From: Anaeramoeba ignava
Taxonomy: Eukaryota; Metamonada; Anaeramoebidae
Length of the DNA: 64,000 nt
Reading direction: 5' to 3'
NCBI GenBank assembly: GCA_028826165.1
Contig: JAPDFW010000114.1
Span: forward strand, 186,001-250,000
The first letter of the stretch is position 1; the number at the start of each line of letters is the position of its first letter. Under the pieces are notes generated by a model that saw nothing but the letters and a program-made list of their open reading frames with translations, did no database searches and was not told the DNA's origin. The position numbers and the translations under genes were made by a program. Shown here in pieces: positions 35,201 through 46,596 of the stretch.

Positions 35201-37816
35201 TCTTGGACATCAGCAGCAACATGATTGACACATTGGAGGGACAGAATCTCCACACATTGCCTGTTCTGCGCTCACTCGATCTGCGCCAGAATCGGTTCTC
35301 CTCATTGGCATCAATGCTGGGACCACTTTCTCAAATAGCTTCTCTTCGAGAGTTGATGATCCAAAACTCAACGGTAAAAAGCGAAACATCAAAAGTGGAG
35401 AGTTATCTGAGTCTTGTGTGTCTGAGATTGCGGGGATTGGAAGTTCTTGACGGAAAGATAAACCCGCATCCATTGGATCAAGATAATTGGGAAAATCTTG
35501 AGAAGCTGTCAAAATTGACAGGCGGACGAGGCGGCAATCCAAATAGCATTTCTGATATTGATCTTTCTAATGGAGGATTTGAACCGGAACTTTTTGATGC
35601 TGTTCTTCAGTGCCTCAAAGAACTTCCTGTCAAGAGGTTGAAAATGAACAAGAACGGATGGGAAAGAGTTTCGCAATATCGTTTCCGCATTGTGCACGAG
35701 ATTCCATTATTGAAGGTTTTGGATGATTTGCCTGTAAGTATTGCGCAGAGAGCAAACGCACTTGAATTAGCACAAAAGGGGAAGCTGAAAGTTGGAAAAG
35801 ATCGGACAGGTGTTATTGCGACTGGAGTAGGTGTAGGATTTTCTGGTGCATTGATGACTGGAGGAGGCAACGATCAAAACCCAACAGCAAATATTGCCGG
35901 GGATGGAGCGAATCAAGTCAATCAACAGGTTGGAAACTCAGCAAATAACGATAATTTTCCCGAAATGGATGGATTGAAATCGGGACTGAGCGATATTCGC
36001 AACACAGCCGTTTCCAAGGCAGAGTTTCTGCGACCCACAGGAACACCGCTAACCAAACTCGAGATCTTTGTCAATTTTTTCCAGATTTTGGGTCTTCTTG
36101 TAACTCTTGTTGATCGGAGTTTCTGGCCAAAAGCGTTTTTGAAGATGAGTTGGGTGACACTGCCTTTTTCAGTTGATATTGATTTCCTGATTCTTGCGTT
36201 TGACATCAACATTCCACTGACTATGCAGTATGCGAAGTTCATCTCGTTTCTTCTTGTTCCGTTGGTGATGTTTCTGATCTACATCATGAAGTTCAAAACG
36301 GGAGCGTTGGGAGAAATGGTATGTGAAGAAATGGACGCGGACCAAAATACGGCTACTTATTGCGTGGTTGCTCATGCTTATTATTGTGTGTGTTATTGCG
36401 ATTGTTATTGATATTCCGAGCGTGAAAAACGATCACAAACTGACACAAACGCAAATCTCAGTGATTGCCGTTTTCTGCAGCATAATCACGTTTGTTGTGC
36501 TTCTCTTTTTCATCAACGCGGCTGTTTATCGGAAGCACTCAAAAAGCGATCATTATTGGTACACTTACGCAAAATACAAGAACCGACTTGCACTGTTTTT
36601 CTTTACCGTTCTTTACATGCCCATTGCGCGAGCCATTCTGTATAATTTCAAATGCGATTCCGACACAGACAAGCTGTCCTCGTTTCCAGACCAGGATTGT
36701 CCTCACTCGATCAAGGATTTCAACGCTCTTCAATGGATCTCGATCATTTTCATGCCGATCTACATAGTGGGGATTCCAATCTTCTTCATCAGGGTGATCC
36801 ACATATCTGTGCGGGAAGTGAACCATTCTTTCGGCATCAGCAACAAAATGGACGAAATCAACGAACTGAAAAAACTGAAGGACCCAAAGCTCAAGTCGAC
36901 AATCAAAAGAAAGACCAAGGAAGCCAACAAGGCATATGCCGTTGCTGTGAGGAAATACAAGTGCGCACAATCGTATCTATACAGCGGATACTCGCGGAAG
37001 TTCCGCTACTACAAATCCATCCAGATGATTGAGAAGTTCCTGCTGCTTCTCTTGGCACTTTTCTTCATTCTCAAAGTCCGCGCCATCGGAGCTGTTGTTG
37101 TGTCTGTATTATTCACCCTTTTTGCCTTGATAACGCGTCCGTTTTCGGATTCACTTGAGTCCGTTATGGATGATTTTTCGCGAGTTGTCAATTCGCTTAA
37201 TATTGTCGGTGGATTAATGCTTGTTTTCAAAGTTCTTCCCGATTCCGTTGCCGCAGTCATTCTCGTTTTGATCAATGCAATTGGAATGGGGGGTATGTTT
37301 TTAATGACCGTTTTTTCACCTCTTCGAAGCTACTGTCTCAACATCAAGATCAAGGATATTCTCGAGAAAGAAGCGCAAGAAATGGATGAAATCAAAGGCA
37401 AAGTTCTTCATTCGACTTTTGACCGGATTGACATGGATGATCTTGACCAGATCAATCTCGACCAGATCGACAACACACAGAACCTCATCAAATCTGGTGC
37501 GGTTACAGGTCTTAACGCTGCTGACGACGCTGTTGATCTCGACAACATTGATATCGACGATCTCGATAATATTGATGTTCCTGATGATGCTATTAATCTC
37601 GATGATCTTGATGATCTCGATGACTTGGATATCCTTGATAATGCTCAGATCCCAAATAATGCTCCAGACCTCCAAATCAATCTCGGCGATCTCGACCAAT
37701 TCGATATCCGTAATCTTGATGATGCTGTTCCATTGGATGATCTCGATGATATTTTTGGTGATGCTCTTTTGAGAAGTCGCAATCTTCTTGATAATGCAAG
37801 AGATCATATCAATTGA
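29210..37816 (+). CDS. Giant SDS22-type LRR protein with polytopic membrane domain and acidic tail
   Basis: Five exons: 29210-29468, 31617-31942, 32035-32253, 32322-32885, 32985-37816; 2,065 residues after two one-base frame breaks (33177-33190 and 36288-36330). Start chosen at MSAENSSDND; the in-frame ATG at 29165 only adds leader-derived Phe/Ile. Residues about 200-1400 hold several LRR modules of the SDS22 type, each closed by a cap such as LKQLDGEEISVDE, LEVLDGKINPH or LKVLDDLPVS. From about 1477 there are nine or ten hydrophobic helices (for example LEIFVNFFQILGLLVTLV, YAKFISFLLVPLVMFLIYIM, KFLLLLLALFFILKVRAIGA), resembling the TRP-like C-terminal membrane region common in protist surface proteins. 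The tail (about 1937-2053) is LDDLD-rich. A receptor, channel-like or adhesion role is possible; no catalytic motif seen. Confidence 0.82.
29469..31616 (+). repeat. Intron 1 of LRR membrane gene: 2.15 kb (TTTTAAATACAAA) repeat
   Basis: After about 110 unique bases (A-runs and a Phe-coding stretch) the intron is AAATACAATTTTAAATACAAATTT units to the pyrimidine-rich acceptor TTCTTTAAAAG. Stops occur throughout. Confidence 0.9.
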
Positions 37817-38149
37817 TTCTTTTTCTTTTTCTTTTTATTATTATTTTTATTTTTATTATTTTTATTATTATTATTATTTTTGAAAAAGTCGAGTTTGATT
37901 TGTATTCATTTAATTTCATTTAATTTCATTTAATATTAAGAAAGATATTTCCAATATTTTTTAATTGATTAATTTTTCCGAAAGTAATTTCATTCAATTC
38001 AATTCAATTCCATTCAATTCAATTTGATTTTCTTTTTGAACAACATTTATTTTTTTCTTTTTTTCTCAAAACAAAAAATAAAAGAAAAGAAAACAAAATC
38101 ATTTTTCATTTTTCATTTTTTCATTTTTAAAAAAAAAAATAATATTATT
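37817..38149. other. Intergenic region before phosphohexomutase
   Basis: 333 bases: (TTTTTA/TTATTA) runs after the LRR gene stop, (ATTTAATTTC) and (AATTC) short repeats, then the initiator-like cluster next to the mutase start. No ORF with gene-like composition. Confidence 0.6.
38102..38128 (+). promoter_or_regulatory. Triple TTTTTCATTTTT initiator-like cluster
   Basis: TTTTTCA, TTTTTCA and TTTTTTCA in tandem, ending 21 bases before the mutase ATG at 38150. One of the cleanest copies of the recurring motif. Confidence 0.5.
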
Positions 38150-41100
38150 ATGACTTCTTCTTATCCTTTAATGGCTAGTGTTTCTGGAATTAGAGGAATA
38201 TTTGGCAAATCTTTTATTCCAGAAGTTATTGAGAAATATGTTGCAAGTTTTATTAATGTTCAAAAAGAAACTATTAAAAAGGAAAATATTAGTATTATTT
38301 TAGGTAGAGATTCTCGAGTTTCTGGATCTTGTGTGAATAATATTGTTATTGGGATTCTTCTTGCTACAGGATGTGATATTATTGATATTGGAATTGTTCC
38401 TACACCAACTGTATTAATTTAAAAATAAAAAATAATTTAAAATAAATAAAATAATTTATTATTTTTTAAGGTTCAAGTTATTGTTCAACAAAGAAAAGCA
38501 GACGGAGGAATTGTTATTACAAGTAGTCATAATGATGTTATGTGGAATGGTAGATATATATTTAAAATTCAATTCAAAAATTCATTTAAAAATTCATTTA
38601 AAAATTTATTTATAAATTCATTTAAAAATTCATTTCAAAATCTATTTAAAAATTCATTTATAAATTTATTTAAAAATCCATTTAAAAATTTATTTATAAA
38701 TTTATTTATAAATTCATTTATAAATCCATTTATTAATCCATTTATAAATTTATTTAAAAATTTATTTCAAAATTCATTTCAAAATTTATTTATAAATCCA
38801 TTTAAAAATTTATTTAAAAATTTATTTAAAAATTCATTTATAAATTCATTTATAAATCTATTTAAAAATTCAATTAAAAATTCATTTAAAAATCTATTTA
38901 TTAATCTATTTAAAAATTTATTTAAAAATTTATTTAAAAATTTATTTAAAAATTTATTTATAAATTTATTTATAAATTTATTTAAAAATTCATTTATAAA
39001 TCCATTTAAAAATTCATTTAAAAATTTATTTAAAAATTTATTTAAAAATTTATTTCAAAATTCATTTATAAATTTATTTAAAAATTCATTTATTAATCCA
39101 TTTATAAATTTATTTAAAAATTTATTTAAAAATTTATTTAAGAATCCATTTAAAAATTTATTTATAAATCCATTTAAAAATTCATTTCAAAATTTATTTA
39201 AAAATCCATTTATTAATTTATTTAAAAATTTATTTATTAATCCATTTAAAAATTCATTTATAAATCCATTTAAAAATCCATTTATAAATTCATTTATAAA
39301 TCCATTTAAAAATCCATTTAAAAATTCATTTAAAAATTCATTTATAAATTTATTTAAAAATTCATTTATAAATTTATTTAAAAATTCATTTAAAAATTCA
39401 TTTATAAATTTATTTAAAAATCCATTTATTAATCCATTTAAAAATTCATTTAAAAATTCATTTCAAAATTTATTTCAAAATTTATTTATAAATTTATTTA
39501 AAAATTTATTTAAAAATTTATTTAAAAATTCATTTAAAAATTTATTTCAAAATTTATTTAAAAATTTATTTCAAAATTTATTTATAAATTTATTTAAAAA
39601 TTTATTTAAAAATTCATTTATAAATCCATTTAAAAATTCATTTAAAAATTTATTTCAAAATTTATTTAAAAATTTATTTCAAAATTCATTTATTAATCCA
39701 TTTATAAATCCATTTCAAAATCCAATTATAAATTTATTTAAAAATTTATTTATTAATCCATTTATAAATCCATTTCAAAATCCAATTATAAATTCATTTA
39801 TAAATCCAATTATTAATCCAATTATAAATTTATTTAAAAATTTATTTATAAATCTATTTATAAATCTATTTATTAATTTATTTAAAAATCCATTTAAAAA
39901 TCCATTTAAAATTTCATTTATTAATTCATTTATAAATCTATTTAAAAATCCATTTAAAATTTCATTTATTAATCCATTTATTAATCCATTTATTAATCCA
40001 ATTAAAAATTCATTTCAAAATTCATTTCAAAATTTATTTAAAAATTTATTTAAAAATTTATTTAAAAATTTATTTAAAAATTCAATTAAAAATCCATTTA
40101 AAAATTCATTTAAAAATCCATTTAAAAATTTATTTAAAAATCCATTTAAAAATTCATTTATAAATCTATTTAAAAATCCATTTAAAAATCTATTTAAGAA
40201 TCCATTTATAAATTTATTTAAAAATTCAATTATAAATTTATTTAAAAATTCATTTCAAAATTTATTTAAAAATTCATTTCAAAATTCATTTATTAATCCA
40301 TTTATAAATTTATTTAAAAATTTATTTAAGAATTTATTTAAAAATTTATTTATAAATTTATTTAAAAATTTATTTCAAAATCTATTTAAAAATCCATTTA
40401 TTAATCCATTTATAAATTTATTTAAAAATTCATTTAAAAATTTATTTAAAAATTCATTTATAAATTCAATTAAAAATTTATTTATAAATTCATTTAAAAA
40501 TTTATTTAAAAATTCAATTAAAAATCCATTTAAAAATTGGTTAAAAAAGGACTCAAATTTATTGATAACGACGGCTTATTTATCTCTCCAGAAAAATGTA
40601 AAACTCTCTTCAAAATGGTAGATGAAAAAAAATATTCCTATAATGAATACAATAAACTGGGAAAATACGAAGAAAAACCAGAAGAATACAAGAAACACAT
40701 CGAAAAAATCCTTGAATTAGAATACATCAAACCAGAGGAAATCAAGATGAAAAACCTGCGGATCTGCATTGACACAATCAACGGTGCAGGAGGAAGAATA
40801 CTTAAAGAATTACTAGAAAAATTAGGATGTAAAGAAATAATTGGAATAAATATTGAAGAAACAGGAATATTTGCGCACAAACCAGAACCTATCCCAGAGC
40901 ACTTGAACCAACTCTGTGAGGCTGTTCAAAACAACAAGGCAGATCTCGGGATCGCAGTTGATCCAGATGCGGATCGATGTGTTCTTATTGACGAAAAAGG
41001 GCAGCCTTTAGGGGAAGAATACACCCTTGGATTTGCCGTTGAATTTTATCTTGGAAAACTAGGAAAGAAGGGAAATGTGTGTAAAAATCTTTCCTCATCT

Positions 41101-41619
41101 CGAGTAGTGGATGATATCGCGGCAAAATACGGCTCAAAAGTTTTCAATTCTGCTGTCGGTGAAATCAATGTTGCTCAAGAAATGATCCGCACAAATAGCA
41201 TTATTGGCGGAGAAGGAAACGGCGGCGTTATGCTTCCCGATGTCCATATCGGAAGAGACTCACTTGTTTCTGTTGCTCTTGTTCTTCAGCTCTTGTCATC
41301 TTTCAACGGAACTATTTCCCAACTTAAAAATTCTCTTCCTCAATATCAAATTGCGAAATTGCGAATTGATTTATCTCCTGATTTGGATCCTGATTTGATT
41401 ATTCAACAATATGTAAACCGTTTCTCAAATACTAATGGTTTTGTCTTGAATTCTTTGGATGGTCTTCGTATTGATTCTAAAGATTGGTGGGTTCATTTGA
41501 GAAAATCTAATACAGAACCAATTATTAGAATTATTGGTGAATCTTCTGATCCAAATGTTTCAAGTTTTCAACTTTGTCAAAGATTTGTAGATGAGATTCA
41601 GGATAAAGACAAGAAATGA
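38150..41619 (+). CDS. Phosphoglucosamine mutase / phosphomannomutase family (alpha-D-phosphohexomutase)
   Basis: Three exons: 38150-38410, 38471-38549, 40550-41619; 469 residues, the family length. Start at MTSSYPLMASVSGIRGIFG, with the phosphohexomutase N-terminal SGIRGxxG. Catalytic phosphoserine loop ITSSHND (Ser about 106), Mg-binding DPDADRC (about 251), sugar-specificity loop GGEGNGGV (about 334) and phosphate-binding RKSNTEP (about 431) are all intact. It should interconvert hexose 1- and 6-phosphates; short GlmM/ManB-type enzymes of this form are commonest in bacteria and archaea, so the substrate (glucosamine or mannose phosphate) is not settled. Intron 2 (2 kb) separates the catalytic loop from the following GLKFIDNDG, and its repeat stays open in the exon frame. 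Confidence 0.9.
38550..40549 (+). repeat. Mutase intron 2: exactly 2,000-base 12-mer (TTTAAAAATTYA) repeat
   Basis: Donor GTAGAT, acceptor AAAAAAG. The interior is about 160 copies of a 12-base unit (TTTAAAAATTCA, TTTATAAATTTA and similar). The period is a multiple of three, so one frame is open for the whole tract and would encode F-K/I-N-S/L/P repeats. This is the frame of the upstream exon. Confidence 0.93.
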
Positions 41620-41689
41620 AATTTTCAAAAGAATTTAAGATGCAAGCATATTTTTAAAATGGAGACTATAATTTAAGAATGAAAATATT

Positions 41690-42680
41690 TTTAGAATGAA
41701 AACAAATTTAAATTTTAATTTTAGAATGAAAACAAATTTAAATTTTAGAATGAAGATATTAAAATTAAAATTCAAATTAAAATTCAAATTAAAATTAAAA
41801 TTCAAATTCAATTTCAAATTCAATTTAATATTCAAATTCAAATTAATATTCAAATTCAAATTAAAATTAATATTCAAATTAATATTAAAAATTCAAATTC
41901 AAATCAAATTCAAATTCAAATCAAATTCAAATTAAAATTAAAATTCAAATTCAAATTTAAATTAAAATTCAAATTCAAATTCAAATTCAAATTAAAATTC
42001 AAATTTAAATTTAAATTAAAATTAATATTAAAATTAATATTCAAATTCAAATTCAAATTTAAATTTAAATTAAAATTAATATTCAAATTCAAATTAAAAT
42101 TAAAATTAAAATTAAAATTAAAATTTAATTTAAATTAAATATCAAATTAAAATTAAATTTAAATTTAAAATTCAATTTCAAATTTAAATTCAAATTAAAA
42201 TTCAAATTAAATATTAAATTTAATATTAAAATTAAAATTCAAATTAAAATTAAAATTAAAATTCAAATTAATATTAAAATTCAAATTAAAATCAAAATTC
42301 AAATTCAATTTCAAATTCAATTTAATATTCAAATTCAAATTAATATTCAAATTCAAATTAAAATTCAAATTCAAATTAAAATTCAAATTAAAATTCAAAT
42401 TAAAATTCAAAATCAAAATCAAAATCAAAATTAAAATTCAAATTAAAATTAATATTCAAATTCAAATTCAAATTCAAATTAAAATTAAAATTCAATTTAA
42501 AATTCAAATTAAAATTAATATTCAAATTAAAAATTAAAATTAATATTCAAATTCAAATTCAAATTAATATTCAAATTAAAATTCAAATTCAAATTAAATA
42601 TCAAATTCAAATTAAAATTAAAATTAAAATTAAAAATTCAAATGAAGATCAAAATTAAATTAAAATTAAAATGAAAAATT
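41690..42680. repeat. Intergenic AATTCAAATTAAA satellite
   Basis: About 1 kb between the mutase stop and the Rac gene, built of AAATTCAAATTAAAATT hexamer-like units (AAATTC, AAATTA, AATATT). No splice-linked exons were found on either side, so it appears to be intergenic or 3' UTR rather than intronic. Confidence 0.85.
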
Positions 42681-43029
42681 AAAAAAAGATGAATAAATTA
42701 ACCATTTAATAATCAATTTAATTTAATTTTAAATTTGATTTAATTTTTTAATTGAAAAGAAAAAGGAAAAAAAAAATAATTCCACTTTGATCTTTTATTT
42801 AATTTTTATTTTTGTTTTTGTTTTTATTTTTATTTTAATTTTTGTTTTTGTTTTTGTTTTTGTTTTTAAATTTTAAATAATAAAATAAAACTCTTTTTTA
42901 CAAGAAAAAGTAGAAAAAAAAAATATAAAAAAAATTTTTTCTTCTTTTTATAAAATAAAAAAAAATAAAAAAAATGAAAAAATCAAAATTCATTTTTTTT
43001 TTATAATTTTTTAAAACTTTTACAGAAAT
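42681..43029. other. Upstream region of Rac gene
   Basis: 349 bases of A/T runs with a (TTTTTG) run at about 42810-42870 and ATTCATTTTTTTT at about 42989, matching the recurring motif. TTTTACAG ends five bases before the ATG (43030), so a 5' UTR splice acceptor is conceivable; no partner donor was identified. Confidence 0.5.
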
Positions 43030-43611
43030 ATGGATACATCAGTTAGTGTGAAGTGTGTAGTAGTAGGAGATGGAGGAGTTGGAAAAACGTGCATGATGAT
43101 ATCCTACACACAGAACAAGTTTCCTGACGATTACTCACCAACGGTATTTGACAACTACTCTTCATATGTAATGTACAACAACAAACCAGTACCAATTAGT
43201 TTATGGGACACAGCGGGGCAGTCTGATTACGATCACTTGCGACCGCTTTCCTACACAAACACAGATATTTTCATAGTCTGTTTTTCACTTGTTGCGCCAG
43301 TTTCTTTTGAAAATGTTGATGAGAAATGGATTCCTGAAATCCAAAAAAACGCAAAAGATGTCCCTATTTTACTTGTCGGTACAAAACTCGATTTGAGAGA
43401 GGACCAAGCTTACTTGCAAAAGGAAAAAATTACCCCTATTTCTGCCGCTCAAACTTCTTCTCTTGTTAAAAAGTTCGCTCTTAAAGGTTATGTTGAATGT
43501 TCTGCAAAAACTCAGAAAAATTTGAAGAATGTTTTTGCTGAAGCTGTCAAAATACATTTTGAACCTAACCAGGATAATAAAAAGGAGTCCGGTTGTTGTC
43601 TTATTCTCTAG
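43030..43611 (+). CDS. Rac/Rho-family small GTPase
   Basis: Single exon, 193 residues. P-loop GDGGVGKT (13-20), switch I YSPTVFDNY, switch II DTAGQSDYDHLRPLSY with the catalytic Gln, TKLD, ECSAKT, and a C-terminal CCLIL prenylation box whose final Leu predicts geranylgeranylation. FDNYS and the Rho insert region (about 120-135) place it in Rac/Cdc42-type Rho GTPases. All GTP-binding and hydrolysis residues are present, so it should be an active switch controlling actin at the membrane. Codons are GC-richer in the first half than at the 3' end. It lies isolated between two satellite tracts and converges on the minus-strand cluster. Confidence 0.97.
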   Translation: MDTSVSVKCVVVGDGGVGKTCMMISYTQNKFPDDYSPTVFDNYSSYVMYNNKPVPISLWDTAGQSDYDHLRPLSYTNTDIFIVCFSLVAPVSFENVDEKWIPEIQKNAKDVPILLVGTKLDLREDQAYLQKEKITPISAAQTSSLVKKFALKGYVECSAKTQKNLKNVFAEAVKIHFEPNQDNKKESGCCLIL

Positions 43612-43889
43612 ATTCTTCTTCCTCTTATTGTTCTATCCTTCCGTTTTTTTTTCTTCACTTCTTCTTCTTTTTTCTTCTTTTTGAATTGATTTACTTACTT
43701 TTTTTCTTTTTTTTTTTCTTTTCATTTCGTTTGATTTGATTTGATTTGATTTGATTTGATTTACTTTTAATTTTTTTTTTTTGATTTTTTGGTTTGACAA
43801 TTTCGTTACATCATTTTGAATCTCACACTTATTGTAATAAAATAACTTCCAAAAAGTCATAAAAACAAAACAAAACAAAATTTCTTAAT

Positions 43890-44695
43890 CAATCAAAAAA
43901 AAGCAATCAAAAAAAAACAATCAACAAAACTCAACAAAATAATCAACAAAACAATCAAAAAAACAATCAAAAAAACAATCAAAAAAATAATCAACAAAAC
44001 AATCAACAAAACAATCAACAAAACAATCAACAAAACAATCAACAAAACAATCAAAAAAATATCAACAAAACAATCAACAAATCAATCAACAAATCAATCA
44101 AAAAAATCAATCAACAAAACAATCAACAAAACAATCAAAAAATCAATCAAAAAAATAATCAACAAAACAATCAAAAAAAAAACAATCAACAAAACAATCA
44201 ACAAAACAATCAACAAAACAATCAACAAAATAATCAACAAAATAATCAACAAAACAATCAAAAAAAAAACAATCAAAAAAACAATCAACAAAACAATCAA
44301 AAAAACAATCAACAAAATAATCAAAAAAATAATCAAAAAAACAATCAACAAAGCAATCAAAAAAAACAATCAAAAAAATAATCAACAAAATAATCAACAA
44401 AATAATCAAAAAAATATCAACAAAAACAATCAAAAAAACAATCAAAAAAACAATCAAAAAAACAATCAAAAAAACAATCAAAAAAACTCAACAAATCAAT
44501 CAAAAAAAAACAATCAAAAAAAACAATCAAAAAAACAATCAAAAAAACAATCAAAAATATCAACAAAACAATCAACAAAACAATCAACAAAACAATCAAC
44601 AAAACAATCAACAAAACAATCAACAAAACAATCAACAAAACAATCAACAAAACAATCAACAAATCAATCAAAAAAAAAACAATCAAAAAAAAGGA
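43890..44695. repeat. (CAATCAACAAAA) 12-mer satellite between convergent genes
   Basis: About 800 bases of CAATCAACAAAA and CAATCAAAAAAA units between the Rac 3' end and the 3' end of the PH-like gene. The flanks (43612-43889 and 44696-44801) are A/T runs with a (TTTGA) run at about 43730-43770. Open frames across it (Leu-Ile-Val or Asn-Gln) follow from the 12-base period and are not genes. Confidence 0.9.
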
Positions 44696-44801
44696 AAAAA
44701 AATTGGAATTCTTAAATTTATTTCGGAAAAAAAAAATCAAAAAAAAAACTAGAAAGGAAAATAAAATTTTAATCAACTTTTTTTTTCAGAATTATTATTA
44801 T

Positions 44802-46596
44802 TTAATTATTGTTATTATTGTTATTGTTGTTGTTATTGTTATTGTTATTGTTATTGTTATTGTTATTGTTATTGTTATTGTGATTAAAATCAATCTTTTC
44901 AAAACTAAAATCAAAACTTTCAAGATTTTGGAAATCTTTTTCATTGGAAGAAAATTTTCCATCAATACCAAAAATATCTTCAAAATCATCTTGTTTTTTT
45001 TCTTGTTGTAATAATATTTGTCGTAAAATTTCTTGATTTCTTGGACTAAATTCTTGTTGAAAATTTGCATCCTGAAAAACGATTGATTGGAAATTTTGAG
45101 AATTTAAATCTGATGATTGGATTTCAGAGAATTTGAGTGTAGAAATTGTATCATCTTTTTGTGATTCAATTGATCCACCAATTTTGGGCATCATTTTTTG
45201 ACTAATTGATGAGAATTGGTAAAAAACTTGAAATACGATTTCTTGAAGATTTTCTGAATTGCAAATAAGAATAAAATCTTCGAATAATAATTTAGTTTTT
45301 TGTCCAATAATTTTGAATATCTAAATTTATATTTTGATTTATATTTATATATTTATATTTAGATTTATATTTATATTTTGATTTAGATTTATATATTTAT
45401 ATTTTGATTTAGATTTATATTTATATTTAGATTTATATTTAGATTTATATTTATATTTTAAATATTTATTATTATATTTATATTTATATCTAAATTTATA
45501 TTTTGATTTATATTTAGATTTAGATTTATATTTATATTTTGAATATTTATATTTATATTTTGATTTATATTTATATTTAGATTTATATTTATATTTATAT
45601 TTATATTTATATTTATATTTATATTTATATTTATATTTATATTTATATTTATATTTATATTTATATTTATATTTATATTTATATTTATATTTATATTTCT
45701 ATTTATATTTTAAATATTTATTATTATATTTAGATTTAGATTTATATTTATATTAATTTTTCTATTCAAACATTAGGTCTGTTATTTTGCCAATAAAATA
45801 AAGCAGATTCTTTATTAAATGAAGAAATAACAATATGATAAGGATCAATCCGAAGTAATCCTGGAATTGGTCCTTTATGAGTAAATTCGTTTTCAGATTT
45901 CCATTCAATATCTAAAGAAAAAACTGCAAATCCTTGAAAAACACACCTATCGATAATAACTTTCTTTTCCAATTTTGCTATAAATATTTTTGAAATGAAA
46001 TTTGGATATTAAATTCAAGTTGGAAATCAATTTTGGTTTGTAAATTCTTTACATCCTATGATTTCTCCTTTAACTGGAATCATTTCAATAAATCCTGTTC
46101 GATAATAAGAAAACATTTCATATAATTTTTCGAAAATATATCTTTGTGAACGATTTACAAATTCAAACTGATAAATATATTTTTCCGAAATTGATAATTG
46201 TAGAATTTTTGGATTAATTTCATCTTGGATTAACTTGATTCATTCAAAAAGATTTTGTTTGAAAAAAAGTTTTAAGAACAAAAAAACAATAAAAAATAAT
46301 TAAAAAATCAATCAATAATATTTCAATTTTACTTTCATTTGAGAATTATAATTTTTTGAATAAATTTTATGCTCATTAATTTTAACAGTTAATTTTTCTG
46401 ATTTTAATTCTATAACACAGTTTCGATTTTCATTTTCTTTCTTTAAATCGTTTTCAATAATTATTGTTTTATTTGGATCAAGAATTTCAACATTAAATAA
46501 AGCTCCTCCATTTGTAAAATAATCAGCAACAATTCTTTTTAATTTGTGAGTTGATTTTTGGAAAAGATATTCATTCTTTTTTTCTTCATAAATCAT
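44802..46596 (-). CDS. Tandem PH-like-fold protein with poly-Asn C-terminus (uncharacterised)
   Basis: Four exons: 46596-46333, 46233-46053, 45977-45772, 45320-44802; 389 residues, phases 0, 1, 0. I do not recognise the family. Residues about 35-175 look like one PH/FERM-F3-type fold: beta strands such as NCVIELKSEKLTVKI and KYIYQFEFVN, then helix RYIFEKLYEMFSYY. Residues about 195-290 look like a second: CVFQGFAVFSLDIEW, GLLRIDPYHIVISS, KLLFEDFILICNS and helix LQEIVFQVFYQFSSI. The rest is Gln/Phe/Asp-rich and ends in about 20 Asn. A lipid- or peptide-binding adaptor is a guess from fold pattern. Only 62 bases separate its start from the stop of the upstream gene. Confidence 0.7.
45321..45771 (-). 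repeat. PH-like gene intron 3: (ATATTT/AGATTT) hexamer repeat
   Basis: 451-base intron of TATATT and TAGATT hexamers on the plus strand; the clean (TTATAT) run at about 45580-45700 is almost perfect. Confidence 0.88.

Noticed and set aside
38540-40621. 693-codon Phe-Lys-Asn-Leu open frame
   Set aside because: Splice phases join conserved mutase sequence across it (WNG then LKFIDNDG); the frame is open only because the unit is 12 bases. Kept as a finding, not as a gene.
43890-44695. CRISPR-like array
   Set aside because: Units are contiguous with no spacers; it is a simple 12-mer satellite in a eukaryotic genome.
44094-44776. Several Leu-Ile-Val rich frames resembling membrane segments
   Set aside because: Translations of the CAATCAACAAAA 12-mer; no unique sequence.
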